Assembly (NCBI RefSeq): GCF_000004075.3
Contig: NC_026657.2
Location: forward strand, 30,784,408 to 30,848,407
Source: Cucumis sativus
Taxonomy: Eukaryota; Streptophyta; Magnoliopsida; Cucurbitales; Cucurbitaceae
Direction: 5' to 3'
Length of the DNA stretch: 64,000 nucleotides
In this document: positions 23,654 through 35,502 of the stretch, in pieces
How the letters are laid out: each line of letters opens with the position of its first letter
Numbering within the stretch: the stretch's first letter is position 1
The notes under the pieces: model-generated
Told to the model about the DNA's origin: nothing
What the model saw: only the letters and a program-made list of their open reading frames with translations
The model's database searches: none
Program-made: the position numbers and the translations under genes

Positions 23654-26235
23654 AACTCTCCATCTTTCAGCTTACTCTATATTGCTTTCCTTTCCAAGTA
23701 CTACTACACATTGCCTCATGTAGGTTGTAGATTTCTACTCCCCATTGTTTGAAAGTAGTGTGGTAGTGTAAATACAAAATTGGAATTGTAGCCGCCCAAA
23801 ATGTAAGATCAGAGGTTTCTCCTTTGTAGTTTGAGAGCCTTATTATAACTGCAATGAAAAATACACTTCATGGAGCTGTACAGTTTTCAAAGAGGGCCCT
23901 CTGTTTGAAATTGACCTTCCTATTGTTGAATTTGTTGATTCTCATTATGCTTAACCACGTTTATGTTGAAGACTGAAATAGTTAGAAATTCTTGTATGGT
24001 TGTTTGATACATTGTATCGTAGTAACTAACTCAGTTTTAATAGTGCTTAACTATTGAAATTTACACATTTATCAAATAACATTCTTTTTTTTCTCTTTTA
24101 CAATTGTATTACTCAAGTTAGCATCTCTCTTCAATTGAGCAAGGTGAGCTATGTTCTTGTCACATGGTAGTTACTAGTTAACATAGGATGACAATTACGA
24201 TAATCGTATAGCAATGATAGATATATGAAGGTGAGTATGTGTCAGCCAAATGTTTGAGTTCTATTTTAAGGATGGATTTGCTTTTAGTTGAGTTCTATTG
24301 ATGATAACACACTTAAGAAAAGAAGCTCAATGGTTAAATTGACAGACCAATCCAAATATATTATCAATACGGTGATTCATATCTCATTAAATAAATGAAT
24401 TAGACTAAATTAAATTGATCAAACATTGACTTTGAGTCGACCTTGTACAAGGCTGGAGCCAAGCTTTGAACTTCAAACTTCGAACTCGTTGATGAGGATG
24501 ACACCTCCCATTGTGTGACTAAATAGGTGTTGAATATTGAAAACCCAAATGGGAAAAGTGGGTGAAGAGTAAAACCTATAGGGTAGTTTTGTTTTGAAGT
24601 GGAAACAGGGAATTGCGAAGTGTCTCAGAAGTGGGTGAAGCGTCTCTTCAAAGGGGTCGTTAGTGGTTGTCTTTCATTTGCGTGCGTGTGAGACACATGT
24701 CGGTGTTCTGTCCTCAACCCCCCCCATCCATCCCATCATACTCTCTCTGTTCAACTTTCTTACTTTTACTTCCACACTTGTACTTCCATTGAAACGTCCT
24801 TTCGCTCTTTTTTTACCCAAAATAGTCCATTTTTATTCCATCTTAATTCAACTTCAACATATGGTTTATTTCTCTTAGGTGTTTAGTATGAGTTTCTTCT
24901 CCAGAGTCAAATTGATTTGATAGTCATCACACAACAAGAAAATGGTTTAGAAAGTTTATGCGAATAACAAAGCGAGAAATGTGAGTTAAACGCCAATAAT
25001 AAAGTGAGAATTTTGAGTTGATATAAATAATGAGATGAGAACTATGCATAATTGAGAGTAATTATTCAATGGATCTTTAAACAACTTTAACTTCAATAAT
25101 AAATACGTTTAAACTTGCACATTTGACTCGACAACTTTTTAAAGGTTTACGAAAGTCAATATTTCAACATGTCTCTACTTTTCACATTTACTAAGTAACC
25201 TTATTTTACTTTTTTAGTATACCTTTTATTCTTACAGCTTTATACTCCAACACACAAACTTGTTAACCCGGACTTATCAACTCTACTTAGTGGGCCAAAT
25301 GCCCTCTAAATGTCTAGGACTTGTATATTTTGTTAAATAATTCATTGAAGAAGTTGATTTAGTGTGTCACGTAATTTAAACCACTTAATGTAAGTAACAT
25401 AAGCTAAAAGTTATAGCTTTTTTTAGACATCTAGTGATTTAGACGAACGATTCCATAAAAGTAATTTATCTAATCTAAATATTGATTGGTTAAAACATTT
25501 CTATCATTATTTTGATTGAACAAGGTTTGGACGGATAGTTCTAACTTTGAAATGTCATATCCATTGGACCATTGTCCATGTTTGCTTGGTAAGTTTGTCC
25601 ACCTAATATTTGTTGTTAGGTAATGCCCCAAATTTACTCCTCCAATTTCATTCTCAACTTTCTTTAAGCTTAGTTTAAGTATTCTAAATCTTTTGAAAAC
25701 ATATTTTTTAGAAAAATGGTGTCAAGCTCACCCCTCAAATCCATTTTTATATTTTACTAATATTTATCTACATGTTCAAATCACTTTCATATAATCGAGG
25801 AGTTATAAATATCTTAGTTGCATATTATTTTAGTTTGAATTAAACAGTAAACATAATAACAAAAATAGATTTAAACTATTAATATTATAGTTAATTGTAG
25901 ATTATTATAGTAGAAAACATCCATTATTATAATTGAAACTCTAAACATGAAATGAACTACAATGACTCATTCTACCTACATGAGGGTTAGTGACCCAAAC
26001 AACCCCTAAAAATGATTACAAGCTTGCTATATAATAAAACACTACCCTACCTAATCGGTCAATATCCTTTGAATCTACCATTATTTACATGGAGAAAAAG
26101 AAGAAAAAAAGAATAGTTTAAGAAAGGACAATGATAAGCAACGTTTCTGGACCTCAAAAACCCTGGGAAAATATCTTTCTCAATCAAGTTCCCCAATCTC
26201 ACAAGTAATACCCAACAAAGAAATTCCTATAATGA
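23654..26235. other. intergenic, FtsZ2 to BIC1
   Basis: The FtsZ2 3'-UTR probably reaches about 23900. The rest is AT-rich. The open frame at 24663-24878 has a C/T-rich low-complexity composition and no family resemblance, so it is not accepted. The last few hundred bases before 26540 are the C/T-rich BIC1 promoter and leader. Confidence 0.5.
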
Positions 26236-26499
26236 ATGTATGATTTGAACACATGGCTTCACTCTCATTACCTATATCAACAATTTCATTGGCCAACACT
26301 CACCAAATCAACATCAGCCTCACAATCCTCCAAATTCCCCCAAATCTCATCCCTTCTTTACTTTAAACCTCTCCTTTTATTATATTATTATTTCATTTTC
26401 TCACAAATTCTCCTATTTCCCAATCAAATCCAAAACCACAAATCTTTCCCCCAACTACATATCCAACCTCTCCAATTTCTCCACTTGTACTCTTTCTTG

Positions 26500-26527
26500 C
26501 TTCTTCTTCTTCTTCTTCTTCTTCTTC
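26500..26527 (+). repeat. (CTT)n tract in BIC1 5'-leader
   Basis: A run of CTT triplets in the C/T-rich 5'-leader, just upstream of a uORF. Such pyrimidine tracts are common in plant leaders; a regulatory effect is not shown. Confidence 0.7.
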
Positions 26528-26545
26528 ACTGTTCAATCATCTTCC

Positions 26546-26572
26546 ATGGCGGACGGAGCTGGAGTATTTTAG
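26546..26572 (+). other. upstream ORF (8 codons) in BIC1-like leader
   Basis: ATG at 26546 in strong context (TTCCATGGCG) encodes MADGAGVF and stops at TAG 26570-26572. It is out of frame with the main start at 26617 and ends 44 bases before it. Its context is at least as good as that of the main ATG (AAGATGG), so reinitiation or leaky scanning would be needed. A regulatory role is inference. Confidence 0.45.
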
Positions 26573-26616
26573 GGGTTTTTTTTCTTTTTTTTTTATCAAG
26601 CGAGTTCGTGTGGAAG

Positions 26617-27090
26617 ATGGATGTTCATGTCACTGGTTCTTGCCTTCATCAATACTCTCCTCCTCCACCGCCATTTGAGGCCGTAAAAGCTCCACCCCCT
26701 CAGAAAGAAGGAACCGAACAGGAACTTCACTCTCTGGTTACGAGTTTAGATGGACGTCGCGACGACGGAGAAAAAGGGTCGGAATCGGATGTGCAGGAGA
26801 ACGACGGGGCCACAATGGAGGTCGCGGCCACGGTATCAGAGAAGAAGGAGGAGGAGGAGGAGGAGGAGGAAGGTGGACGGGAGAGGCTGAAGAGGCATAG
26901 GCGAGAGATGGCTGGTCGGGTTTGGATACCGGATATATGGGGACAAGAGGAGCTTCTGAAGGATTGGATCGATTGCTCCGCCTTCGATGCTTGTTTATTT
27001 CCTACCGGAATCGGATCGGCGAGGGCGGCGCTGGTTGAAGAAAGACGGAGGGCCAACAATGGCGGACTCACACTGGAGAACAGGTGCTGA
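26617..27090 (+). CDS. BIC1: BIC1-type blue-light inhibitor of cryptochromes
   Basis: A single exon of 157 aa. BIC proteins bind photoexcited CRY2/CRY1 and block their blue-light-dependent dimerisation, giving negative feedback in photomorphogenesis; they are nuclear. The conserved cryptochrome-interacting region is at about residues 88-142 ([45 protein letters not shown]), and the protein ends ENRC. The N-terminal half is low-complexity: Pro-rich at 15-30 and a Glu run at 78-85. The open frame extends upstream, but the ATG at 26617 starts the family-like protein and the upstream part is leader-like C/T-rich sequence. It sits beside FtsZ2, as I recall for Arabidopsis BIC1 and FtsZ2-2. BIC2 is a less likely name. 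Confidence 0.92.
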   Translation: MDVHVTGSCLHQYSPPPPPFEAVKAPPPQKEGTEQELHSLVTSLDGRRDDGEKGSESDVQENDGATMEVAATVSEKKEEEEEEEEGGRERLKRHRREMAGRVWIPDIWGQEELLKDWIDCSAFDACLFPTGIGSARAALVEERRRANNGGLTLENRC

Positions 27091-29533
27091 TTTTTTTTTT
27101 TCTTTTTTACGGTGGGGTAAATTAATTGCAATAAAAATATAATTTTAAAGCAAAAAAAAAAAGAAAAAAAAGAAAAGGAAATTCATATCCTAAGCTCTGA
27201 ATATTAATTTTTCCAATATACGGGGGAGATGATTTTTAATGGAAATTATCAAACAAAACAAAATTCTTTTGCTTTGTCTATGGCTTCATTGGCCATTTGA
27301 TTTTCCTTTTTTTTTTTTTTTGTTAATTAGTACAATCACAAATTCTCCATGCTTGTCAATTTTTATTTCCAAGAATAGAAAAAAAATCTTTAAATTGTAA
27401 ACCTATATATATATATAAATTGTACATTCGAGCAAAAAGAACCATAATATCTTGTATTTAATTTAATGTCTTTTGAAAAAGATTCTAACTTTAGCAAAAA
27501 AAAATATAATAAATCTAACATAGAGCTTATTGTTATTCTTATTGTTATTGGTATATCATATAGTATATCAATAAGTACCATTTGTCCTCTTAAATATACA
27601 TGAAATTGATTCTTCAACAAAAAAAGACATTCTTAAGAAGTATTGATACACCAATAATTACACTTAGTTATACTTTAAACCATGAACCTTATTGATATGT
27701 TTGAAATGCATTATGAATGGGTACTAATATATAATTGAATGCCAATGTTGTACTTTTAAGTATATCGTGTTAGAATGATATACGTCGTACTTGATGTATC
27801 AATAATATCATCAATGTATCTTTTTCTATATCTAAATTTAATATTTGAGTTAATGCAACTAATTTAATTAATGTATCATTGAAATCATATAGATCATTAA
27901 AAACATAAAATAACTAAGGACTAAAATCATACTATGATAATTAAACTATTTCAGTGAAAATACGATAAAACAAAACTACATATAACATTCACTACAATCG
28001 AACAAATGATAACATCTACCATTACTCAACTTAAGTAATGATATATTAGTTGTATCAATATACGTTTTATTAGTTATACTAAATATAAAATAAAATAAAG
28101 CATACAAGGGCAAGTAAGAGCATCTAGTAAGAACTCAATGAAATACTCTATGAATTATAGATTTTTATTTTGGGTGTGTAAGATAGATTGGGTTTTCTAT
28201 TTTAAAAAATAGTAATAACAAATAGCAAATTGTAAAAATTACCCCTAAAGTAAAATGAACTATCAAATTTACACGATTATTACGATACTATGAACTATCT
28301 ACTTTAAGTGTGGTTCTTAAAATTATTCCTAACAAAATAAACAGATTGTTTTTTTAAGAATATGATGGTAATTTAGAGTGAATGTTTTATTTTTGGTTTA
28401 ATTAAAAAAATTACTCTTAAAAATTTGATTGTTTAGTAACTACTAGATTTTGATTTATTTTAATCAAAATATTTTAAACAGATTGATTTTCTTAAAAATA
28501 TTTTTTTCTGAGCCAATTTTTAATGTTTATAGATATCTACTTTTAACTAATAAATTATAAATTATAACTTTGAATCTGCATTCCATCTCCATATGTTATG
28601 AATTGGGAAGTAGAATTCAATCCATTGTAATTATTTTGAGGCTTTTATGGAAAAGAAAAGCAGAAACATGGAGTTCGTTAAAAAGTTTTTTTTTTCTTTT
28701 TCTAAACAGTTGTAGTATTTCATCTCATAACTATGTTATATAGCATGTTATAAATTATATTACATAACAAACTAATAAACCATATAGTTTTTAAGATAAA
28801 TTGAATTCATGAACTAATTTATAAAGCTTGTATCCAGTCAAATATTTAGCAACTATATTTATTCAATAGTTTATAAATATACATATTTTTTATACATTGT
28901 TTAATATACTTATGTTCGACCAAACGCATATTGCTATATATATAAATGGTATGTATCCACGTCTATGTATGTATGAAAAGAACCTCATTCTAAAAATCTT
29001 ATCAAGTGATTATGTACTTAAAAGATAATTTTGAAATTATGAAGTAACAGTCTAAAATTCCTTAAAACCAATAGATAATCCTTCCAGCCCATACATTTAA
29101 AAAGAATCCAATGCTTTTAAAATTGCTTTTAAACATATAATTTACTTCCTACTTGCTATTTGAAATATATCAATTCGATTCTTCCATTGGAGCCTAAAGA
29201 ACATAACAACAAACAATTATTAATAAAAAGACATTTAAACATTTGAATAGTCGATCCAATTCTGTTAAGGTTTGGATTTGACATGTTTGGAAGATCATTC
29301 AGCAAAGTAAAACAAACTCTGCTTGATCTCTTGGTTCATCATCCAAGAGGTTAAAGATCTCATAAATCGGGAAGAGAGAGAAATGAGTGGATGCCCCAAA
29401 ACATAGGGAATTTTAAATTATGGGTACTTTACTAACTGGTTGAACATTATAATTCACATAATTTATGAAACCTATTTGGTTATTAAATAAAAATACTATG
29501 GCACAAACATGATTTGAAAAGTCAATTTAGGAA
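27091..29533. other. intergenic between convergent BIC1 and CIA1
   Basis: Very AT-rich DNA with many short A and T runs. No open frame with family resemblance, RNA gene or recognised repeat was found. It carries the 3'-UTRs of the two converging genes at its edges. Confidence 0.5.
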
Positions 29534-32500
29534 TTAGGAAATAGGAACCAGCTCCCATATTCTTATCGTACCATCATCGCTCGCTGAAGCAAGAAGCACC
29601 TTCTCCTGTCAGAATATGGATTGAAATGTTAGAACAATACAGATCGGTATTTTAAAGTAGAGTGACGATCTACGAGAAAAATGTGTGAAATCTTATGTGA
29701 ATCGGCCATTTGAATGATCATAGACCAGCTAAAAGACAAAGTTAACAGCCAAAGCAATGGTATTGTAATTCCTAAGGCAATGAAGCATGGATAAAGATGC
29801 GACATGGCACGGATGCGTCAACACAGTCATTTTTAGACACATACATGGTAAAGGCACGTTAACTAAAACAATCATTTCTAAAATTATATCATTTTTAAAC
29901 CAAAAAATTTGAAGTTAATGAGTTTGTTTATTTATAAGCTTAAAAGTTTATTATTTTTGTCATGTATGTGTCTATTAAGCAAAGTAACCCTAACCATTAG
30001 TCCTATTTTGACTTTACACCACTAGTGTTTTAACATATCTATTGCACTAATAAGTGTTCAATATATGTCGAACAAGCATCGAGTGTCCAAATGTCCCATG
30101 CATGTTAGGCTAAGGAAATTTTTAGGATTTTAGTGTCTTAGATAGGTAGTGTGTTAGAGGTAGCGGCCATTATCGAATTTGAGTAAAGAATATATATATC
30201 AAAACCAAATGTGATTGGTCAAAGTCCATACATGATCAAAGGTAAATTCCAGTCACGAGCTAATCACATAAATGCAAATTAGTACTTAGTAGTTAACATT
30301 TTGCATTTTGAAATAAGAGCCTTACCCCTGGGCTCCATTGCACTGAATTTACATCCATGCTATGGGCCTTCTCCTTCTTAAATAGCAACTGAAATGAAGA
30401 CCTATCAATCTGCGATTAAAGAGAGAGTGGTCAATACTTTTCATTTCACTTGAAAATTCCACTACATTTTCATATTTATTAAAACTAAAATTATCTATAA
30501 CCAACACTAACAAGAGAGTAGCTTGACGGTTAAGACATCCCCACTCCTTTAAATAAGTTGTAAGATTCGAATCCCACAATCACCAACCCAATATTTGTTT
30601 TTCTTTTAAAAAAAAAAGCATACTAAAACATATTTAACCAACAGTCCAATAATCATACTAATTTATACCGAACCATAATAAAAAGTTTCCAAATGTGAGG
30701 TAGGTATCCAGTACCCCTTTCTCTTGATTCTCCACAAACAAACGGATAGCATCATCAGCTGCTCCACTAGCAATTATACCGTTCCTGTCACATTCACGTG
30801 CAATAATCATCAGTCTCATAGATGTATGGATAGAAATTAGAATATAAGATGGAAAGGAAAGGCCATAAAAAAGAGGTAATAAAAAAGCTACACAGATTGA
30901 ACCATAATATTTTTCCAATAAACTTTTAGGGTGATAATACAGTTTATTCCTATGGAGTGAATTTCCTGCAGCAAATAAAGTACATGCGATAAACTTTTCG
31001 ATGAGCATAAAAATATTTGACCCTCAATTCAATGGGTTAATGAGCAAAAACACATTTGTAAAGACTGCCAATTGAAGACGATCTTTATAACCTTTGGTTT
31101 TTCTTATACACGTGATGCCGCTGCTATGATATAAAGTACACATCTCTTCTTCTCTTAATAATTTTTATTGGGGGAATAATGATGGCGTTCTAAGTAAAAA
31201 AGCTACTCATCAACTGTGTTAATAGGATACATTGAAAAAATGAAATATTATCTTATCCAGGCTATTCAGATAATCACGTAATGGAGAAGAAATTAAACCA
31301 AGAACTCTATCAATGTGACCAAATTTCTACTAATTACTGGAGTAATTATCGTTAAACAAAATAGCACAAGAGGTACAAATCTTTTATAGACCTAAAATTA
31401 AAACCTTACAGCAACAAAATAGTTAATTTACCTTGACCAATGAACAGAGAAAATTGTTCGATCATGATAACCAGAAAGAGTACAAGTATGCCTCCTAACA
31501 AAACCAGATAAAAGAACAACCCATCAGCATGGTTAAGAAAAACAGACAACACAATATTTGGAGAGAAACAAGAACAAAAATAACGCCTCATTGAGTATGC
31601 ATCTCAGACTAGGCTAATCTGAAACATATATGGATAGATGCAACAAAGCCATGTGGCACAGTACAAGTTAGACGACACCTTAAGTAGAGGAACAAAAGAA
31701 ATATTATCACTTTGTCCATGTATTTAGATGCACACAGAGTTCTTTTCTCCTTAAATGCAAGCATGCACATTAAAACATTCATATGCATAAACATTTATAT
31801 AAAACAGCAAACCGTAGTAGTATAGATAGATTCAGTCAATAAACAAATTGAAAAAATCACACTGATATATATGTTGCTCGTGACACTAAATATTCTAACT
31901 TCAAGCAATGTAGGCATCAGCAAAGAGTACTATTAAATAAATAACACAGACACATAATTATTGGCAAGGTAAGAAATCAATAATTTTGTTGGAGAAGCAA
32001 AATCTTTAAGAAACAAGGATTCCTTTTTTAACTCCCGTGACTACAAGGTATTAATCAATGGAGACCATTTCATTTAAATAAGTGAGGTATTTTATGAAAT
32101 TTTCTTTCTTTTCCAAGCCAATGCTCAAACTAGAGCAGAAAAACCCACCAGCCAAAGTACTAACAATAAATGGAAACATAACACATGCACCAAAACTAAT
32201 CAGATAAATAAATTTCATTAATCCAAAGCCAAATAATAATGATTACAATAATGATAAAGTTTTTATGTTCCTCACCATGGTGAATAGCCAGCCTCAGAAT
32301 GCAACTTTGTCTCATCTGTTTCCCAAATTTTAAGGGTGAGATCATCACTGCAAAAGTGCACCACAGTCAAATTAGATCCACCTAATGGAATAGTTTTAAA
32401 CTTGGCTTGACGTAATTCCTTACTAACTTCCTATGAATGAAAAAATGCGGGGAAATGAATAATTTCCAGGAAAGTTTTAAGTTCTATTGCTCACACACAG

Positions 32501-33898
32501 CCTACCTACAGCTGACCATTTTGTCTCCAGTTGCATTAAAAGAAAGAGCCCAAACTGTAGAAGAGTGACCACTGAGAAAAAGATTGGCATCATAATGAAG
32601 TTAAATCTAATTAAGCTGAAGTTAACTGCATGTGGCAATGAGAATGGATTTATAGAAATAACCACGAGAGAAAAGTGAAATAGTTATCTACTTGTTAGAT
32701 TCATCTAAAGTCTGAACACAATGCCAATCATCATTGTCATCATCACCTGCCCAAACCTGAAGTGGTTTCATCCTCATAAATTAATATCACCCATGCAAAT
32801 CTGAAGCAATTTCCACAAGCATATCTAAAAAAATAACTGAAATAACATTTGAGCCTGTCTTAGGAGTACCTTAACAGTGTTGTCATAGCTACATGAAAAT
32901 AAAAGATCCATGGTTGGGTGCCATTGAACCATTTTTACATCTTGTGTGTGTCCTTGCAACACAGAAACACACTCATACTCATTTCCTGGCAATACTTCCC
33001 AAATCCAAACGGTTCTATCTCGACTGCATGTTGCAAGCAGAGAACCAGATGCATTCCAAGCTACGCTTTTTATCTCATTCTCATGACCCTAAAAGTCACC
33101 CAACAAGGCAGTTTTCTTCAATGCACTGAGGCTTGAATAAGACAAGGGAAATAAAACAGCAAATAGCCCTATCCTTATGGATCATCAGGATAAAATCTTG
33201 CAATTAATATTGGTGTTTATATATAATACTTGATAGGCAATACTACCTCTAGAGTGGAAACACATTCATAATCACCCCCTGTATTCTCCCAAATAGCCGT
33301 GGTGGCATCAAAGCTTGCAGTGGCCAATAATTTACCATTTGGTGACCAAGCGCACGACCTCACAGTTCTAGTATGTGTTTCTTCCAAAACTGCCTGCAAA
33401 GAACACTACATTAGCGTTTCAGCTGCCAATGACAAACACCTAAGACATCGATGAAGCAGCTCATAATCAAATGGAAAAATAAAATATAGAAAAAAAATTG
33501 CATCAAGCAAAAGGAACTTTTGTAAGATAAGAAACTTTCTCCGATGCATAGCTTCTTCTGTTTAGGTTAGTCATGTATAGTAAAACTACCAGCTCGACGA
33601 ACAACTTCCAATAAACTAAAATGATTACATTCACGTTCAAATCCAATAACACACGAGCTTTAATAACTATTCATTCAACAAAAATCGACAGAAGAAATAG
33701 AACCTTGCAATTCCACGAACCAGAGGAGGGACTTTGCTCCCAGATACGGACGGTTTTATCGCCGCTGCAGGAAGCAAAAACAAGTGGAATTCCTCCAACT
33801 CCGGTGGCCGGATTCCATGCCAGACTCCATACCCTATCAGTATGACCTTCAAGCTTGGCAATCTCCTTGAGCTCAAATCGGCCATCCAAAAGTTCCAT
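29534..33898 (-). CDS. CIA1: cytosolic iron-sulfur assembly WD40 protein CIA1 (CIAO1)
   Basis: Ten coding exons on the minus strand: 33898-33704, 33393-33247, 33088-32870, 32756-32692, 32571-32506, 32347-32276, 31491-31432, 30784-30715, 30409-30326 and 29605-29534, giving 349 aa (Arabidopsis about 352). All phases close. It begins [20 protein letters not shown]. Seven WD repeats end in RIWEQ, AIWEN, WIWEV, KVWAG, KIWET, RLFVE and RIWEL, forming a single seven-bladed propeller. CIAO1 with MMS19 and CIA2 forms the CIA targeting complex that delivers Fe4S4 clusters to cytosolic and nuclear apoproteins. The exon 9 acceptor was placed at 30410 so that the stretch [16 protein letters not shown] stays in frame; a second AG inside would drop seven residues. 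Intron 8 holds a SINE. Confidence 0.95.
30511..30617 (+). mobile_element. tRNA-derived SINE in CIA1 intron 8
   Basis: Box A-like TAGCTTGACGG (30519-30529) and a near-perfect box B AGATTCGAATCC (30563-30574) are spaced as in a polymerase III promoter. A short tail then ends in a T-rich segment and a run of ten A (about 30608-30617). This is the layout of a plant tRNA-derived SINE. It is antisense to the host gene. No tRNA cloverleaf is intact, so it is not a tRNA gene. Confidence 0.65.
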
Positions 33899-35502
33899 CA
33901 CAAGAATGGCCAAATTTCCGGAAAAGAACGGGAAAATTTTCAAGCCCTAAGACCGCAATAATTGAAAACTCTGCCACTCTACTGTAATGGTCGGCGAAGG
34001 GATCAGCACGCGCCGCCGCGAATTCTCTCCTCAACAAGTCGTCCGCTTACAGAGATTTACGCATTAATGAACTAAGCCAATTACTTCACGGCTCTTTTGA
34101 ATTAGAAGTTGGAATTGTGTTTTTAAAAGGTGTAATTTTGATAGGTCTTAGATGTTAAAAAAATACTTTTTAAATATAGTAAAACGAATGTAGGTTTTAA
34201 AATAACCAAATAAATTAAAATATTTAAGAATTTAGCAAATTTAATTTGTTATAGTACGTAAATATTTTAACTATTTGCGAGAGTTTGTCAAATATTTGTT
34301 TTAAAAACAACTTTTATCCAATATAGATTACAATTTTAAAGGTTTTAAATTTTGTTTTCTATAGATTAATATTTCATACTAAATTCTATGAGTGTAAAGG
34401 GTGAGTCTATGAGTTTAATGCAACAACCAAGTTATTAACAATTCATGATGTATGATCTCCTTTACCCATGTACATCCTCTCAATTGTAATATGATATGAT
34501 GTCATATAATATTCTTTTAATGCTTTGAATTTTGTGAATCCAAGATGAATTTAAAAATTATAGTTATTGTTTGAATTATGGAGGGTAAATTTTAAAATTT
34601 GGCACTTGTTCTTTATCTTTAGCTTGTTTCATATTCACTAATATTGTTGGAAAAACTACGTGTAGTTGTCAACAATACTTAATGAATATTAAAATTTAGT
34701 TAGGTCGTCATCATGGATTTAACATAACTTTTGTCAAACTCAAATGTTATAGTTACAAAACATACATTTTGGTCTAAACCCACGAGCAAAAACCACTTGT
34801 AATATGAAGTTTAACTAGGACTCTAAATAACCACACAGTATGATAGTCTAGGTAGAATTTTTATACCATCGATGAAGTTTCTAGAGACTATATTTATCGA
34901 AAAAACAAAAATTGGCCCGTGACAAGTTGACTAATGGTGTTTTGTGAACTTTTGATGGAATCACAATGTTTATTTGATTATCCAAATTATTATTTTTAAT
35001 CATGTCACCTTAGTATTATTGTTTATGGCACCTTAAGTTAAAGTTCTTTTTACAACATCTAAAAGTTGACAAATCACTTAAAATTGTAGATAAATATTGA
35101 TGATAATTTGTGTATTTTTAGTACAATATAAACTGAAAGATTCAAACTATAGGTTTAATGGTCTTCAACAACACTCCTTTACGTTAGTTAGACTATGCTC
35201 GTTTTGGTACAAAAATTTGTGTCTCGATCCATTGTGATAGACTCAAATATAAAGTATTAGAATATGGTAGAAGTAGTTAGAGTTTTCAAAATTTATACTA
35301 AACCAAAACGGTTTATTCAGACCGCTAGCAGCTATTCCGCCAAGCCCGACCGGTTTAAAGCGGTCGAGTTCCTTGCAGTTCGCTTTCGTCGAATCAAGCA
35401 ATTTCATTCCCCCTGTTGTCTTCTCTCGAACAAAGGCGCGAGAAGTTTTTGCAAACCCTAACGCTTAGATCAGAAGAAGAACTCGCGAGAGACACATCGA
35501 CA
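33899..35502. other. divergent spacer between CIA1 and QCR9
   Basis: The two genes point away from each other across about 1.6 kb. GC-richer leader-like sequence lies near both ends (33900-34060 and 35290-35500), with AT-rich DNA between. No gene seen. Confidence 0.55.
35453..35461 (+). promoter_or_regulatory. telo-box in QCR9 5'-leader
   Basis: AAACCCTAA lies 42 bases before the QCR9 start codon. Telo-boxes are frequent near the transcription start of plant housekeeping and translation or respiration genes. Function here is inferred from the motif only. Confidence 0.5.

Noticed and set aside
24663-24878. 71-codon frame between FtsZ2 and BIC1
   Set aside because: Pro/Leu/Phe-rich translation of C/T-rich DNA, no family.
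30563-30574. Possible tRNA gene because of a near-perfect TTCGAATCC arm
   Set aside because: No acceptor stem or cloverleaf can be closed; the A tail and spacing fit a SINE.
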